64,000 nt of DNA from Pseudomonas sp. ACN8 (GCF_002303925.1 NZ_MRCS01000003.1:62001-126000), one strand, 5' to 3'. Shown: positions 43,251-52,320, numbered from the stretch's first letter. The notes: generated by a model not told the origin, from the letters alone. Numbers and translations are program-made.

Positions 43251-44168
43251 TCACGCCTTGGCTTTAATCGCATACAGCCCACCGATAATCACCAACGTTG
43301 CTCCGACAACTACCCATGTGTCGGGGCGCTCGGCAAAGACGATCACACCAATCAAAGTGGCGAACACCAGAAGCGCATAGTTGAAAGGCTGCAGGGTAGA
43401 AGCGGTTGCGTATTTCAGTGCTTGAATGAACAGAATCTGAGCGACTACGCCCGTCAATGACAGGATCCCCATCAAGAGGCCCTGGACCGGAGTCGGAGAA
43501 ACCCATGCGGGTAGCCCCGCAAATGTGACTGTCAGGGCACCCACACTTGCCATAAAGAGCATGTTCGTAGCAAAGGCGTCGTGCTGGCTAATCCGGCGCG
43601 TCAGTACGTTGAACACCGCGAATGCTAAAGCAGCCAGCAGGGGAATCAGCGCCGCGAGTTCAAAAACGCCCGCGCCTGGTCGAAGGATGATCAGTGTCCC
43701 GGTGAACCCTATGGCGGCGGCAATCCAGCGCCGCAGACCTATGAACTCCCCAAGCACGGCCCCCGCCAATGCCAGTGCCATCAGCGGAAATACGGCATAG
43801 AGCGCATGCATTTCGGCCAGGCCCAAATATCGTAGCCCCACTGCAAACAGTATGGTTTCACCCACGGCTAACAGCGCTCGAATGATTTGGAGCCAAGGGT
43901 GCTTACTGCGAAATGACTCTTTGCCCCTACCTTGGTAGGCGGCATATCCGAGGGCAAAAACGACAAACACCCAATAGCGCACCATGACCAGTTGGGCAAC
44001 CGGGAAGTCATTGACAAGCAACTTGGTTATTCCGTCCTGGCTCGCAAAGATAAGCATTGAAAGCAGGCATAAAAAAATCCCGAGTTGGGGCCTTGCGACG
44101 CCAGGACTCGCAGCAACGGTGGGCGCGGCATTTTTTGTTCGGTCACACTTCAATCGCAACTCGGTCAT
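43251..44168 (-). CDS. EamA/DMT-family transporter
   Basis: A 305-residue inner-membrane protein with ten helices arranged as two EamA repeats (first: LGIFLCLLSMLIFASQDGITKLLVNDFPVAQLVMVRYWVFVVFALGYAAY; second begins ELAALIPLLAALAFAVFNVLTRRIS). The RxxxR/EMHALYAVFPLMALALAG region after helix 3 matches RhaT/YdcZ-like metabolite exporters. GGAGGG precedes ATG 44168. It lies 36 bases after the AraC-type gene on the same strand and is likely co-transcribed and controlled by it, perhaps exporting or importing a pathway metabolite. Confidence 0.85.
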   Translation of the reverse strand: MTELRLKCDRTKNAAPTVAASPGVARPQLGIFLCLLSMLIFASQDGITKLLVNDFPVAQLVMVRYWVFVVFALGYAAYQGRGKESFRSKHPWLQIIRALLAVGETILFAVGLRYLGLAEMHALYAVFPLMALALAGAVLGEFIGLRRWIAAAIGFTGTLIILRPGAGVFELAALIPLLAALAFAVFNVLTRRISQHDAFATNMLFMASVGALTVTFAGLPAWVSPTPVQGLLMGILSLTGVVAQILFIQALKYATASTLQPFNYALLVFATLIGVIVFAERPDTWVVVGATLVIIGGLYAIKAKA

Positions 44169-44204
44169 GCCCTCCTCCCTGATTTTTTTTCGACAGCCCG
44201 GTTT

Positions 44205-45188
44205 TTACTTCACCATCCGCGTTTCTCTCGAAGGCCGGTAACCGAAGTACGAGCTGTAGCATTTACTGAAATGGCTCGGTGAAACAAAGCCGCACGCAAC
44301 CAGCACGTCAACCTGAGACAGCTCTGTGTGCTGAAGTAATCGCCGTGCTTCGGTAATACGCAATTCCAGGTAATACCGTTGCGGCGTGGTACCCAGTTGC
44401 TCTTTGAACAAGCGCTCTATTTGTCGACGGGAGCGTCCGGCATAGACCGCCAGTTGGTCCATTTGCAACGGTTCTTCCAGGTTGGCGTCCATCAGCTTGA
44501 CCACCTCTTTGAGGGGGGCACTCAACGAGATATTCTGTGTCGGTTTGATACGCCGATACCGCGACTCTTCGAAAGACAGAATGTCTTCGATGCCCTCGAC
44601 AAGTGCCTTGCCGTGCAGTCCTTTGATCCACTCGAGAGCCATATGATAGGCACCCGCCGGACTCGAAGCCGTCAGCCGGTCTCGATCCATGACAAATGCT
44701 TCACTGGTGACATGCGTGACTTTTGAAATTTCTGCGAGCGCAGGTCGGTGTTCGGGATGAATCGCACAACGATACCCCTCAAGCAAACCTGACACGCCCA
44801 AAAACCACGCCCCATTCCACAGTCCGGCCAGGGTGATACCCAGTTCCGATGCCGTTTTAAGGATGCTGATCAGCTCGTGATTGACTTTGAGTTCGGTGCG
44901 ATAGCCGCCGCATATCACCAGCAAATCAAGGTCTTTGAGTGCCGCCACGTCCAAACGCGCATCCGGTCGAATGACCAGGCCAAGGTCGCTGGTCACCTCT
45001 CCGTCCTGCACCCCGAAGGTTCGTGAAGAGAACAACGTTGGACGCAAAAGGTTGGCAGTGACTATCGTATCGAGCGCTTGCGTAAATGCAGGCAACGAGA
45101 AGTGCTCGAGCAGTAAAAATCCTGCCCGGGCATGGGCCGTCGGCTCACTCCGGGTCTCTTCCACATAGCGCAGGTTTTTACCTTTCAT
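44205..45188 (-). CDS. GlxA-type AraC transcriptional regulator
   Basis: A 327-residue regulator with an N-terminal DJ-1/PfpI-like (GATase1-like) domain (residues ~20-190: ARAGFLLLEHFSLPAFTQALDTIVTANLL, DLDLLVICGGYRTEL, AGLWNGAWFLGVSGLLEGYRCAIHPEHR) and two C-terminal HTH motifs (EEPLQMDQLAVYAGRSRRQIERLFKEQLGTTPQRYYLELRI, VDVLVACGFVSPSHFSKCYSSYFGYRPSRE). The layout is that of Pseudomonas GbdR, CdhR and SouR, which sense betaine, carnitine and sarcosine. A longer in-frame start (45491) exists, but the typical length supports ATG 45188. It probably acts on the neighbouring betaine-type genes. Confidence 0.87.
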   Translation of the reverse strand: MKGKNLRYVEETRSEPTAHARAGFLLLEHFSLPAFTQALDTIVTANLLRPTLFSSRTFGVQDGEVTSDLGLVIRPDARLDVAALKDLDLLVICGGYRTELKVNHELISILKTASELGITLAGLWNGAWFLGVSGLLEGYRCAIHPEHRPALAEISKVTHVTSEAFVMDRDRLTASSPAGAYHMALEWIKGLHGKALVEGIEDILSFEESRYRRIKPTQNISLSAPLKEVVKLMDANLEEPLQMDQLAVYAGRSRRQIERLFKEQLGTTPQRYYLELRITEARRLLQHTELSQVDVLVACGFVSPSHFSKCYSSYFGYRPSRETRMVK

Positions 45189-45438
45189 ACACCCGCTGAA
45201 ATCTCGTCGTTCGATCACTTTACGTCTCGCTTCTTTACCCTGACCTGTTCTTTGGTACACAGGGTAACAAATGGCCAAGAGCGCTGCGTGCAGCTTATGG
45301 CTCCTCCCCTGCCATTCTTGACCTCGGCACCCATCGCAATGATGTCCGTGATAGGCACATAAACACTGGCAGTTCACGCACGCGGATCTGAATCGAAAAA
45401 ATGCTCTCCATATAGGAAAAGCCGCCAACTTAAACTTG

Positions 45439-46785
45439 TTAACCTTCTCGCCCGGCCCAAAATTCATGCCAGCGAATGACCGAACTGACACCCAGCTTCG
45501 TTATTATTTGGGGGGGGAGCCTGCTGGGCCCTGGCGCGTGACTGATACTTTCCAGAAAATCAGAACGTATACCCGAAGCCAATTCCGCCGCCATTACACC
45601 TGCCAGAGTGCTCTTGACCGTTCCCAACCCATTTTCGCAGCAAGCCGAATACAGGTTTTCTTCGATCTCGCCAAATGCAGCGGCGCTGTTACGACTCAAA
45701 CACAGACGGCCGGCCCAACTGAATTCCAACGCAGTGGATTTCAATTCCGGAAAGCGGGCGTCCAAGGAGTGTCGCTGCTCCTTGGCCACCGCCGCTACAC
45801 GCTCTGGCGTTACCTGGATACTCGGGTCATAGGTGAACTTTGTCCGGATGACGATACGCGAGAGACCGTCCGTAGAGATTTTACGAACAGTCGCTCCCAT
45901 TGGATCGGCTGGCAACAATGCCCACTTGGCTCTACCCGGTACGTCTTTCTTGAATGCATCATCACTGTACGCGGCCGTCATGGAGGCGTAAGTGAAGACG
46001 TGCAACAGGCGTCCTTGATAATGTCCAAAATCTTCAATGTGCCCGTTAACCCCCAAAATGACCTTGGGTGCGTGCACCGTCCCGTTATGAGATCGAGCGC
46101 TCCAACCGCTTCCCTGCCTGGTCAACTCAATAATCGGAGAGCGTTCGAACAGCGTGATTTTCCCTTCGAGCCCTGCTGCCAGGTCTCTAATGTATTGCGC
46201 GGGTTGAATCAACACTGCGCCGGGCGTGTAGATCCCACCGTGGTAATAGGTGGACCCGGTGATTTCGCGCATTTGCGCGGCATCAAACATCTCGAACTTC
46301 TCGCCGATGCGCTCAAGGGATTGAGCGTAATTGACGTTCAGCTTCAATCCCCGCTCAGTGGCGGCCGCGTTGATCTTCCCTGATGGGTCAAAGGTGTTTG
46401 TGGACATGCCGTACTCGCGTGCGGCTTGCGCGGCAAAATCAATAGCAAAACGATTTTGCGTGATTTCCAGCGCCGTTGCAGACTCACTCGCCACAGAGTA
46501 TTCCCCGGACGACAGACTGTGCGGCACATCGATCATGAAACCAGAGTTCCTGCCTGCCGGCCCCTTGGCGACTTCATGAGCATCGACCACAACAATGCTG
46601 TCACCGGGGTGTAACTGTGAAAGTCTGCGAGCGGCGGACAAGCCGGCAAAACCGGCACCGATAATCAGCCAATCCGCCGTCACGTTTCCATCAAGCATGC
46701 GGACAGGCGCAGTGCGTGCGGAAATCGCCTCCCAACCCGAAACCCCGGTATCTACCGGCAGGCGCTTGATGGTATGGGTGCTCAT
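45439..46785 (-). CDS. FAD-dependent amine/D-amino-acid oxidoreductase (DAO fold)
   Basis: A 448-residue flavoprotein. The FAD-binding Rossmann motif is VTADWLIIGAGFAGLSAARRLSQLHPGDSIVVVDAHE (~35-70). The rest fits the DAO fold of DadA, PuuB or sarcosine oxidase-like enzymes: GRNSGFMIDVPH, PGAVLIQPAQYIRDLAAGL, and SACCENGLGTVKSTLAGVMAAELA at the C-terminus binding the flavin. It would oxidise an amine or a D-amino acid to the imine. It ends a leftward operon with the aldehyde dehydrogenase (start overlap ATGA at 46782-46785) and the DHDPS-family lyase. This set of three looks like a degradation module. Confidence 0.85.
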   Translation of the reverse strand: MSTHTIKRLPVDTGVSGWEAISARTAPVRMLDGNVTADWLIIGAGFAGLSAARRLSQLHPGDSIVVVDAHEVAKGPAGRNSGFMIDVPHSLSSGEYSVASESATALEITQNRFAIDFAAQAAREYGMSTNTFDPSGKINAAATERGLKLNVNYAQSLERIGEKFEMFDAAQMREITGSTYYHGGIYTPGAVLIQPAQYIRDLAAGLEGKITLFERSPIIELTRQGSGWSARSHNGTVHAPKVILGVNGHIEDFGHYQGRLLHVFTYASMTAAYSDDAFKKDVPGRAKWALLPADPMGATVRKISTDGLSRIVIRTKFTYDPSIQVTPERVAAVAKEQRHSLDARFPELKSTALEFSWAGRLCLSRNSAAAFGEIEENLYSACCENGLGTVKSTLAGVMAAELASGIRSDFLESISHAPGPSRLPPQIITKLGVSSVIRWHEFWAGREG

Positions 46786-48299
46786 TTTTCGGTCTCTTCA
46801 TCCGACCGATCAGACACATCGATCCAGATTGTTTTGATTTCGGTGTACTGGTCATGGGCAAAAATGGATTTGTCCCGACCGCCGAAGCCCGACTCCTTGT
46901 AGCCGCCGAATGGCGTCGAAGCATCGCCCTCACCAAAGCAGTTCACCGTGACGATGCCCGCGCGAATTTCCCGCGACAACCTGATCGCCCGGCGCAGACT
47001 GGCGGTGTACACCGAGGCTGCCAGGCCGTAGACCGTGTTATTGGCCAGGGCAATCGCTTCCGAGATCGTATTGAAGGTGGTGACCGAAAGAATCGGGCCG
47101 AAGATCTCTTCCTGAAACAGACGGTTGTCTGGACCGACACCGTCTATCACGGTCGGCTCTACGAAGGCACCGTCTTTGGTCGCACCACCGTAAACCACTT
47201 CAAGCTTTCCGGCGGTGGCGTGCTCAAGGTACGACTTCACTTTTGCGAAATGCTCAGGGCTGACCAGCGACCCTACGCGGTTTTCCGGATCAAGTGGGTC
47301 GCCCATCTTCCATTCGCGGATGTAGGCGCCCATGCGCTCCAGCAGCTCGTCTTTAACAGACGCATGGACGATCAGACGCGAGGTCGCGGAGCAGTTCTCG
47401 CCCATATTCCAGAACGCGCCATTGACGACATGCTGAGCGACGAGATCCAGGTCTTGCGCATCGTCCATCACCACGGCCGGGTTTTTCCCGCCGCACTCAA
47501 GGACGATGCGCTTCAGGTTCGAATCGGCGGCGTAATGCAGGAAGCGGCGGCCGGTCGCAGTGGAACCGGTAAAGCTCACCATGTCGACGTCGTTATGCAA
47601 GCCAATGGGCTCGCCGACCTCTTTGCCCGTGCCGGTCACAATGTTGAGGACCCCGGCGGGTATACCGGCTTCAAACGCCAACTGAGCAACGCGCAACGTG
47701 GTCAGTGATGTTTGTTCGGCAGGTTTGACGATGACCGAACAGCCCGCAGCGAGCGCCGGGCCGATTTTCCAGGCCAGCATCAGCAGCGGGAAGTTCCAGG
47801 GCAATACGCAGCCCACCACGCCGATCGGCTCCCGGACCACCATGGTCAGCGCGTCGCTGCCCACCGGGGCGGTGTTGTCATAAATCTTGTCGATCAGTTC
47901 TGCGTGCCAGCGGATCGTGTGGATGGTGTCCGGGATGTCGACCAACTGACATTCACTGACCGGTTTGCCGCTATCGAGACTTTCGAGAACGGCCAGTTCG
48001 TGTTGATGGCTTTCAAGCAGGTTTGCAAACTTCAACAGAACCGCTTTGCGCTCCCGAGGCGAAACAGATCTCCAGCGTCCATCCTCAAAGGCCTCCTTGG
48101 CATTGCTCACCGCGAAGTCGACATCATCGGACGAACAAGCTGCGATGTCGGTCAAAAATGCACCGGTTGCCGGATTGTTCGTGGCGAAGGTTTTGCCAGA
48201 GATCGCGGGCTTGAACGCGCCATTGATGAACGCCCTGGATGGCAGCGAAATGTCTTTGGCCAGAGCAGCGTATTCGGCCTTGCTCAGAAGATCACCCAT
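46782..48299 (-). CDS. Aldehyde dehydrogenase (PuuC/BetB-like)
   Basis: A 505-residue NAD(P)-dependent aldehyde dehydrogenase. Seen in order: VVGCVLPWNFPLLMLAWKIGPALAAG (~172-187), SFTGSTATGRRFL, KRIVLECGGKNP with the general base Glu268, GENCSATSRL with nucleophile Cys303 and PFGGYKESGFGGRDK at the C-terminus. It resembles gamma-glutamyl-aminobutyraldehyde or betaine-aldehyde dehydrogenases, and could equally act on alpha-ketoglutarate semialdehyde. It overlaps the upstream lyase gene by 8 bases and the downstream FAD enzyme by 4, so translational coupling is probable. Confidence 0.88.
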   Translation of the reverse strand: MGDLLSKAEYAALAKDISLPSRAFINGAFKPAISGKTFATNNPATGAFLTDIAACSSDDVDFAVSNAKEAFEDGRWRSVSPRERKAVLLKFANLLESHQHELAVLESLDSGKPVSECQLVDIPDTIHTIRWHAELIDKIYDNTAPVGSDALTMVVREPIGVVGCVLPWNFPLLMLAWKIGPALAAGCSVIVKPAEQTSLTTLRVAQLAFEAGIPAGVLNIVTGTGKEVGEPIGLHNDVDMVSFTGSTATGRRFLHYAADSNLKRIVLECGGKNPAVVMDDAQDLDLVAQHVVNGAFWNMGENCSATSRLIVHASVKDELLERMGAYIREWKMGDPLDPENRVGSLVSPEHFAKVKSYLEHATAGKLEVVYGGATKDGAFVEPTVIDGVGPDNRLFQEEIFGPILSVTTFNTISEAIALANNTVYGLAASVYTASLRRAIRLSREIRAGIVTVNCFGEGDASTPFGGYKESGFGGRDKSIFAHDQYTEIKTIWIDVSDRSDEETEK

Positions 48300-49203
48300 G
48301 GCTGGCTCCCGAAGTAATGTTGGCTACGTTACGTTTGAGTTCAGTAATGACCGACGCGAAACGCTGTTTTTCGTCCGCTTCAAGTGGCTGCAACGGCAGG
48401 CGCACGTTACCGACGTTCAATCCGGCAACTTCACAGCCGTACTTGATCGACTGCACGAACTTGCCACCGTCCAGGGCATTCATCAGCGGCATCATTGCCG
48501 ACATGATTTGACGGCCTTTGTCGAAGTTCTTTTCGATCACGCAGGCTTCATAAAGCGCAACGTGTTCCCTGGGCAGGAAGTTGGAACCTGCGCACACCCA
48601 ACTGCGGGCGCCCCAGGCAAAAAACTCGAGGGCCTGGTCGTCCCATCCGCAGGACAAGGCGATATTGGGGAACTGCCGGGCCAGCCTATGCACCTGGGCC
48701 ATGTCGCCGGAGCTTTCCTTGATGGCGATGACGTTTTTCGATTGGCTGACACGCGTGAAGTATTCTTCATCCATCGAAACGCACATGCGCCCCGGATAGT
48801 TGTAAAGCATGATCGGCAAGTTCGCTGCGCGATCGATAGTGAGCGCGTGAATCGCGTTTTCCTGTGAGGTTGGCAGCGCATAAGGCGGGGACGTGACAAG
48901 AATGGCGTCCGCTTTGATCGATTTGGCATCCTTGGCGTACTGAACCGCATCTTCGGTGCGAATCGCCCCGGTACTGACGATCAGTTGCACCCGCGTGCCA
49001 ATCACGTCTTTGGCGTAGGCCGCCAACTCGGTGCGTTCTTCCGACGTCTGCGCATAATACTCGCCGGTCGACCCGCCGATAATAATGCCGTGCACCTTCG
49101 CCTCAATCAGCGACTCCAAAACTTGGGAGTACACATCCCAGTCAATCTCCCCATCAGAGTTATAAGGAGTTACTGCTGGCGTATAAATACCTTCAAATTT
49201 CAA
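48292..49203 (-). CDS. DHDPS/N-acetylneuraminate-lyase-family protein
   Basis: A 303-residue class I aldolase/lyase-type TIM barrel. Family motifs are IIGGSTGEYY (GGSTGE at residues 43-48), MLYNYPGRM with the catalytic Tyr134, and VIAIKESSGD with the Schiff-base lysine Lys162; LSCGWDDQALEFFAWGARSWVCAGSNFLPREHV completes the barrel. Housekeeping DapA is more like the TGTTG variant, so this is a catabolic paralogue that may aldol-cleave, dehydrate or deaminate a 2-oxo or pyrroline substrate. First gene of the leftward lyase-aldehyde dehydrogenase-FAD oxidase operon, divergent from the Rieske gene. It is not close to the hydroxyproline HypD sequence I remember. Confidence 0.87.
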   Translation of the reverse strand: MKFEGIYTPAVTPYNSDGEIDWDVYSQVLESLIEAKVHGIIIGGSTGEYYAQTSEERTELAAYAKDVIGTRVQLIVSTGAIRTEDAVQYAKDAKSIKADAILVTSPPYALPTSQENAIHALTIDRAANLPIMLYNYPGRMCVSMDEEYFTRVSQSKNVIAIKESSGDMAQVHRLARQFPNIALSCGWDDQALEFFAWGARSWVCAGSNFLPREHVALYEACVIEKNFDKGRQIMSAMMPLMNALDGGKFVQSIKYGCEVAGLNVGNVRLPLQPLEADEKQRFASVITELKRNVANITSGASHG

Positions 49204-49686
49204 GATAAATGCTCCGAATGGGAGTTAGGTGGAAGATCAACGAACGCGTCAGCTTTAATGCCTTGAGGCGCGATAAAGATCTCTATGCTTTACGGGACAG
49301 TTCCCAATGCTCAAGCACGAGATCGCCAGAGGTTGTTTTACTGACTAAGTACCGTTAGCTGTTGAATCCAGACTGGCATGGGGCAATAGAGTGGTCAATA
49401 GCGTGTCTTCCTCGCATAGACATCTTTAAAGCGATATAGCGCACAGAGTCGAAAAATATTAATCCTTTAAAATCAATTGGTTACGAACAGCATCTTAAAG
49501 CTACGCTATCGATCGATAACATTTGTTTATGCATTGATAAGCGTAAAAGTTTCTTGTTGGGGTGTGATTGCAGACGTAGTCTTTACAACAGCGATATTTT
49601 ATCGGCGAAATGACGTTACCCAATATCGAGATTGATGCAAACAATGGTCTTTTGTCGTCCCTTTGGTATTTTGGAGTGTGTTGACC
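49204..49686. promoter_or_regulatory. Divergent promoter region, lyase operon and Rieske gene
   Basis: This is a 483-base AT-rich gap. The LysR-type box GATAACATTTGTTTATG is at 49515-49531. AT-rich runs at 49440-49500 and 49595-49630 may hold -10/-35 elements. There is no gene or RNA-like structure in it. Confidence 0.6.
49515..49531. promoter_or_regulatory. LysR-type box (T-N11-A) in lyase-Rieske region
   Basis: GATAACATTTGTTTATG keeps T-N11-A and the GATAAC half-site exactly; the other half is TTTAT instead of GTTAT. It is 172 bp before the Rieske start. Confidence 0.45.
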
Positions 49687-50922
49687 GTGAGCACTAAATC
49701 GGCAGTTTCAAATCTTGTTGCGCAGCGCAAGCCTGACCATGCGCTGCCAGGTACCCTCTATAGCGACCCAGATGTCTACAGGCAGGATCTGGAACAGATC
49801 TGGCACAAAAGCTGGATCTTCGCCGGGCACACATTTGAGCTGGAGAAGTCGGGTCAGTACCTGTCGCTGCAAATCGGCGATTACCCTGTCGCGATCGTCC
49901 GTGGCGCAGACAAGCAGATTCGTGCATTCCACAACGCTTGTCGTCATCGCGGCTCCAAGGTATGCCCGCAAGCGAGCGGCAAGGTCGCCAAGCTGGTGTG
50001 CCCTTACCACAAATGGACATTCGAACTGGATGGCAGACTGCTTTTCGCCGGAAACATGGGGGAGGACTTCGACAAGTCACAGCATGGCTTGAAGTCCGTG
50101 CATTGTGAGGTCGTCGAAACGTACATCTATGTGTGCGTCGCTGATGTGGCGCCTGACTTTTCGTCATTCAGAAAATCTCTGACGCCTTTCGTTGCGCCTC
50201 ATAACCTGGACGACTGTAAAGTCGCGTTTGAGTCGAACATCATCGAGAAAGGTAACTGGAAACTGGTTTTCGAGAACAACCGCGAGTGTTACCACTGCGA
50301 TTTTACTCACCCGGAATTGATGCACTCATTCGTCGACAACCCATCAGTGGGTGGCGCCGGAGGCGATGAGGATCTTGAACTCAAAGAGCATTGGGATCGT
50401 TGCGAAGCGGCAGGCCTGCCCAGCCGATTGGTCATGGACGAAGACGGTCGCTTCCGCATGACGCGCATCCCCCTTTTTTCCGGTGCCGTCAGCTACACAA
50501 TGGATGGCAAGCCTGCGGTTGCCGGTCGCTTGGACACAACCGGTGAAGCCAACATCGGTGCGCTGCTGTATTTCAACTACCCATCGACCTGGAACCACTT
50601 TCTGGGCGATCACGCGCTGAGCTTCCGCGTTCTGCCCATCGGTCCGGGCGAAACGTTGGTCACTACAAAATGGATCGTCAAGAAGGACGCGCAGGAAGGT
50701 GTCGACTACGACATCGATCGCCTGACCAAGGTTTGGCTTGCAACCAATGACCAGGATCGCACCCTGGTTGAAGGCGCACAGGTCGGCGTCAGCTCTCCTG
50801 CTTACGAGCCGGGCCCATTGTCGGTGGCCAGCGAAATTGGTGTGTGTCAGTTTGATGATTGGTACTGCAAAACGATGCTTGAACAGCTCAATGACACGAT
50901 CCCGTTAAGATCTGTCGGCTAA
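49687..50922 (+). CDS. Rieske non-haem iron oxygenase, GbcA/stachydrine-demethylase type
   Basis: A 411-residue terminal oxygenase subunit. The Rieske 2Fe-2S site is FHNACRHRGSKVC...CPYHKW (Cys85, His87, Cys105, His108). The catalytic iron site is NNRECYHCDFTHPEL with His203 and His208, plus an Asp further on. The overall pattern resembles glycine betaine monooxygenase GbcA and stachydrine demethylase Stc2: an alpha-only oxygenase that removes an N-methyl group from a quaternary amine. The start is GTG 49687, with GGAG ten bases upstream; TTG 49681 is possible. A reductase partner, required by family knowledge, was not found nearby. An ABC importer lies two genes on. Confidence 0.87.
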   Translation: MSTKSAVSNLVAQRKPDHALPGTLYSDPDVYRQDLEQIWHKSWIFAGHTFELEKSGQYLSLQIGDYPVAIVRGADKQIRAFHNACRHRGSKVCPQASGKVAKLVCPYHKWTFELDGRLLFAGNMGEDFDKSQHGLKSVHCEVVETYIYVCVADVAPDFSSFRKSLTPFVAPHNLDDCKVAFESNIIEKGNWKLVFENNRECYHCDFTHPELMHSFVDNPSVGGAGGDEDLELKEHWDRCEAAGLPSRLVMDEDGRFRMTRIPLFSGAVSYTMDGKPAVAGRLDTTGEANIGALLYFNYPSTWNHFLGDHALSFRVLPIGPGETLVTTKWIVKKDAQEGVDYDIDRLTKVWLATNDQDRTLVEGAQVGVSSPAYEPGPLSVASEIGVCQFDDWYCKTMLEQLNDTIPLRSVG

Positions 50923-50929
50923 GCAAAAC

Positions 50930-50966
50930 TGCCGGTGGTGAGAACCACGAATGATCACCACCGGCA
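50930..50966 (+). terminator. Hairpin after Rieske gene
   Basis: TGCCGGTGGTGA (50930-50941) pairs perfectly with TCACCACCGGCA (50955-50966). It begins seven bases after the stop codon. No strong U-run follows, so termination may be partial or bidirectional with the convergent lysR gene. Confidence 0.55.
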
Positions 50967-51034
50967 TACCCAAACTTCTCCCCTCCTCGCACCCCGAGTC
51001 ACGGCTCAATCAGCACTCCTGCCTTCCAGACAGC

Positions 51035-51988
51035 TCAGGAAAACTGGGCGAGAATCCAGTCTCGTAACCGACAACACGCGTCGTCATTGATCCGGTCCTC
51101 ACGAAATGTCAGATAGTGCTGACTTTCATGGAGAACCACTTCCTCTTCGATCGGCCGAATCAGCGTGCCGTTTTCGATCAGGTTTGCAACCAGGTGATTC
51201 CATCCGAGGGCTACACCCTGATGGGTCAACACCATGCTGATGACCAGGTTGTAGTCGTTCGCGTTGAAAACGTGAGGGCTGTCGTGGGGGCGTTTCTCGA
51301 TATCAACATCGTGATAAGCCAGCCAAACACCCCAGTCAACGTGCTCCGCTACCTGGGATCGGCCATAGGGGCTGAGGTTGAGCAAAACCCCGTCGCGTAA
51401 CCCTTCCAGGCTGGACAGCTCAGGGTGCTCCTCTTTGTAGCGAGGTGTGCACACAGGATAGATGACGTCATGAAACAACGGATAACTGCGGTAGCCATCC
51501 TGAATCCTGGCCATTTTGGTGATGAAGATGTCCGGAGTGACACCCGGTTCCATTGACAAAAAGTTTTGAGTGGTGACCAGATTGAGGTCGATGTCTGCGT
51601 TCTTGGTAAAAAAGCCTGGCAGCTTCGCTGCGAGCCAAAGAGCTGAAAACGCGGGAGAACAGCAAAGCGTCAACGTGCGCTTGCCTGCATTGTTGGTGCG
51701 AATGCGCTCCGCCGCCTGGGAAATGTTGACGAAAGATAGCTGTGCCGCATCAAAAAAGATCGATCCGGCTTCCGTCAACTCGACAGCTCGCCCCACCCTC
51801 TTGAAGAGATCCACCCCAAGGTACGCCTCAAGCTCACGAATCTGACGGCTGATCGCCGCTTGAGTAACACACAGCGCTTCAGCCGCACGCGTAAAGCTCT
51901 GATATTTGGCGGCGGCTACGAATGACTTCACTGCTTTCAGAGACGGCATTTTCAGCAGCGTCATGTCTGGATCGATGTGCTTAACCAT
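51035..51988 (-). CDS. LysR-family regulator (GcvA-like)
   Basis: A 317-residue LysR-type regulator. The HTH near residues 17-60 is KAVKSFVAAAKYQSFTRAAEALCVTQAAISRQIRELEAYLGVDLF, as in GcvA. The ligand domain begins near ~100 (LTLCCSPAFSALWLAAKLPGFF). It is convergent with the Rieske gene and divergent from the ABC transporter operon, which starts 450 bp away. The three T-N11-A boxes of this island are its natural targets, since it is the only LysR gene inside the island; that is inference. The ATG is at 51986-51988; an internal Met lies at residue 10. Confidence 0.87.
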   Translation of the reverse strand: MVKHIDPDMTLLKMPSLKAVKSFVAAAKYQSFTRAAEALCVTQAAISRQIRELEAYLGVDLFKRVGRAVELTEAGSIFFDAAQLSFVNISQAAERIRTNNAGKRTLTLCCSPAFSALWLAAKLPGFFTKNADIDLNLVTTQNFLSMEPGVTPDIFITKMARIQDGYRSYPLFHDVIYPVCTPRYKEEHPELSSLEGLRDGVLLNLSPYGRSQVAEHVDWGVWLAYHDVDIEKRPHDSPHVFNANDYNLVISMVLTHQGVALGWNHLVANLIENGTLIRPIEEEVVLHESQHYLTFREDRINDDACCRLRDWILAQFS

Positions 51989-52174
51989 AACCTAGAGTAT
52001 TGAATATCCGGTTCGGGGCCCTTTGAAGGGCCGTTAGGGACGAGATCGGCGGGAAGGTTCCACCTGGAGCCAATGCTGGAGCGTAGCTGAAACAAAGGGT
52101 CTAAGACAGGGCCAGGCGTACTCGTCTTCGCAACTAGCACTGCCGCAGTCGCAAATTGACTCGATTCAATAATT

Positions 52175-52191
52175 GATAACATGGCGTTATT
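52175..52191. promoter_or_regulatory. LysR-type box (T-N11-A) before ABC operon
   Basis: GATAACATGGCGTTATT matches GATAACGCCACGTTATC (41.5 kb) in both half-sites except the last base. It is 263 bp before the ATP-binding gene and 187 bp upstream of lysR. Confidence 0.5.
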
Positions 52192-52320
52192 GATTGGCGG
52201 GAAGAAATGTTGTTAGACGCTGACTCTATAAGGTAATAACTTGGTTCTCAAGGAACTGCTTAATTCAGCGCCGACAAAAACAAAAATAATAAACATCACA
52301 TAATAAAGAGGATGGTCACT

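Noticed and set aside
45189-45491. N-terminal extension of the GlxA-type regulator
   Set aside because: The extra ~100 residues are Cys/Arg-rich and unlike any domain; length with ATG 45188 matches the family.
45436-46383. A 315-codon frame opposite the FAD oxidoreductase
   Set aside because: No motif; the FAD-binding protein is clearly on the other strand.
46854-47708. A 284-codon frame opposite the aldehyde dehydrogenase
   Set aside because: The dehydrogenase on the minus strand has all catalytic motifs; the frame is a by-product.
48292-49203. Naming the lyase as hydroxyproline HypD
   Set aside because: The sequence differs from the Pseudomonas HypD I recall; only the general DHDPS family can be supported.
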